Shown piece by piece: positions 63,246 to 64,000 of a DNA stretch of 64,000 nt. Position 1 is the stretch's first letter. Each line of letters starts with the position of its first letter. The position numbers and the translations under genes were made by a program. Below the pieces are notes generated by a model. The model made no database searches and was not told where the DNA came from. It saw nothing but the letters and a program-made list of their open reading frames with translations. This stretch comes from GCA-2746795 sp964643965. Its GTDB lineage: Bacteria; Chloroflexota; Anaerolineae; Promineifilales; Promineifilaceae. Where the stretch lies: the NCBI GenBank assembly GCA_964643965.1, contig CAZXVH010000001.1, positions 1-64,000 of the forward strand, in the 5' to 3' direction.

Positions 63246-63486
63246 TCACCAAAACACCTTCTTTGCCTTTGTAAATCTCGACTTCATTGGCATCGCCAAA
63301 GGCGGAGGCTGGGATTTTTAAGCCCTCGTGGGTTACTTCTGATTTCATCACAAAATCATCAAAAGCAGCTTTGTGGGTATGCTTATTGGCGCGTTGTAAT
63401 AGCACGACGATAATGACTGCTGGGATGGCAATGAGCAATCCCAGCACAATGAGTAAAATGATTATTTCACCAAAACCCATAGTCAT
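63217..63486 (-). CDS. Small single-pass membrane protein
   Basis: 89 residues from the ATG at 63486, which has a GGAGG site. One membrane helix (IIILLIVLGLLIAIPAVIIVVLLQ), then a basic hinge and a soluble tail of about 55 residues with KSEVTHEGLKIP and EGVLVKIVSR. No family recognised. The C-terminus is encoded partly by repeat sequence. A role as membrane adaptor is possible but not shown. Confidence 0.75.
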   Translation of the reverse strand: MTMGFGEIIILLIVLGLLIAIPAVIIVVLLQRANKHTHKAAFDDFVMKSEVTHEGLKIPASAFGDANEVEIYKGKEGVLVKIVSRNRKP

Positions 63487-63622
63487 GATTTCCCTCCAGA
63501 ATAGTGGTGGCAAGGTAGATTAAAAGTAAGGCGAACCTATGCCAAGTGCGGAATTATAGCTGAGGCAGGGGAGGTGGGCTAATTGGAGAGGGGTGGGGGG
63601 AAACGGCCGTTTACATCTTTCT

Positions 63623-63970
63623 CTACTTTAACGCAAAAATCATCTTTAATGCCTGGCTGATCTGTTCCATTTCAATACGCGATAGTTGCCCCCGTATGCC
63701 GACCAATCTGCGCCGATGATCAATAGGTCTCGTTTGTAAACAATCAGCGTCGGTAATAGCGGCTTCTGTGAGTTCAAATAATTCAGCATCTTCCTCGTAT
63801 ACTTCAGCATACAAATCTGCCGATTGTTTGAGGCTTTCCAATTCAAGTTCTTCTTGCAATTGGAGCAAGGCAACGCGAACCATGGCGCTCTTATCCTTGA
63901 AACCGTATCGTTTATAGCTACTTAGGAAATCAATGACGGGTGACGTCAGACTAAATTTAGCTTGTTGCAT
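63623..63970 (-). pseudogene. Antitoxin-toxin fusion remnant (RHH + MazF-like tail)
   Basis: 115 residues. Residues 1-70 look like a ribbon-helix-helix antitoxin (SLTSPVIDFLSSYKRYGFKD, then KSAMVRVALLQLQEELE, ending in the acidic EEDAELFELTEAA typical of such proteins). The last ~40 residues (CLQTRPIDHRRRLVGIRGQL then SRIEMEQISQALK) match the C-terminal end of MazF/PemK RNase toxins, without the catalytic part. The parsimonious reading is a deletion that joined adjacent antitoxin and toxin genes in frame. A GAGAGG-type site precedes the ATG. It might still act as an antitoxin. Confidence 0.55.
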
Positions 63971-64000
63971 GACAGAACCTCTCTAAGACCCAGTTTCTAG

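Overview
The window looks like a chromosomal segment of an environmental Chloroflexota (Anaerolineae/Ardenticatenia-like) bacterium, probably from an incomplete assembly because it contains two runs of exactly 100 Ns. Points that suggest this are moderate GC, PFOR plus a CDAB-ordered succinate dehydrogenase, isochorismate synthase (menaquinone), STAND ATPases with WD40 and FGE-type sensors, large secreted multidomain proteins ending in a hydrophobic Met-Pro-Val-Ile-Met-Lys-like tail, and many short tandem repeats between genes. The phylum call is inference from gene content; there is no rRNA or other marker here. I found no tRNA, rRNA, CRISPR array or complete transposon.

Layout. 0-7 kb: menF, a TetR regulator, a tandem GNAT protein and an alpha/beta hydrolase on the minus strand; a plus-strand response regulator; then cyclophilin and a DEAD-box helicase on the minus strand. 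7-17 kb: a small lipoprotein, then the most unusual locus, a minus-strand cluster of an Nfu_N-like scaffold protein, an EAD (death-like adaptor) protein, an nSTAND-FGE protein and an nSTAND-WD40 protein. The last three are joined by 4-bp ATGA overlaps. 17-23 kb: tandem universal stress protein, dihydroorotate-dehydrogenase-like protein, and pyruvate:ferredoxin oxidoreductase. 23-28 kb: CDP-alcohol phosphatidyltransferase, an Lgt with an extra domain, and an ABC exporter whose permease is fused to a SpoIIM-like domain. 28-32 kb: zinc alcohol dehydrogenase, a papain-like lipoprotein, pentapeptide and TPR proteins. 32-37 kb: a repeat block with an assembly gap, an unknown protein, a lytic transglycosylase, a zinc phospholipase-like protein, a uridine-kinase-like protein and an HD hydrolase. 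37-41 kb: sdhCDAB. 41-46 kb: a GNAT-like protein, a Ycf45/R3H ATPase, tmk, an FmdB zinc ribbon and gmk. 46-51 kb: fumarase/aspartase, lactate permease and a secreted protein. 51-54 kb: sugar ABC permeases and a binding protein without an ATPase. 54-64 kb: a 2201-residue secreted subtilase, glnS, a small membrane protein and a toxin-antitoxin remnant.

Central metabolism is well represented: PFOR, SdhCDAB, a fumarase-superfamily enzyme and lactate permease fit an organism that moves electrons through menaquinone.

Two genome-scale patterns run through everything. First, the palindrome AACGGCCGTT occurs about 54 times by hand count in 64 kb, against about 0.06 expected by chance. It behaves like the cyanobacterial HIP1 palindrome and mostly lies inside genes. 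Second, short tandem repeats, mostly heptamers with a different sequence at each site, sit at gene borders and in places have been translated into proteins.
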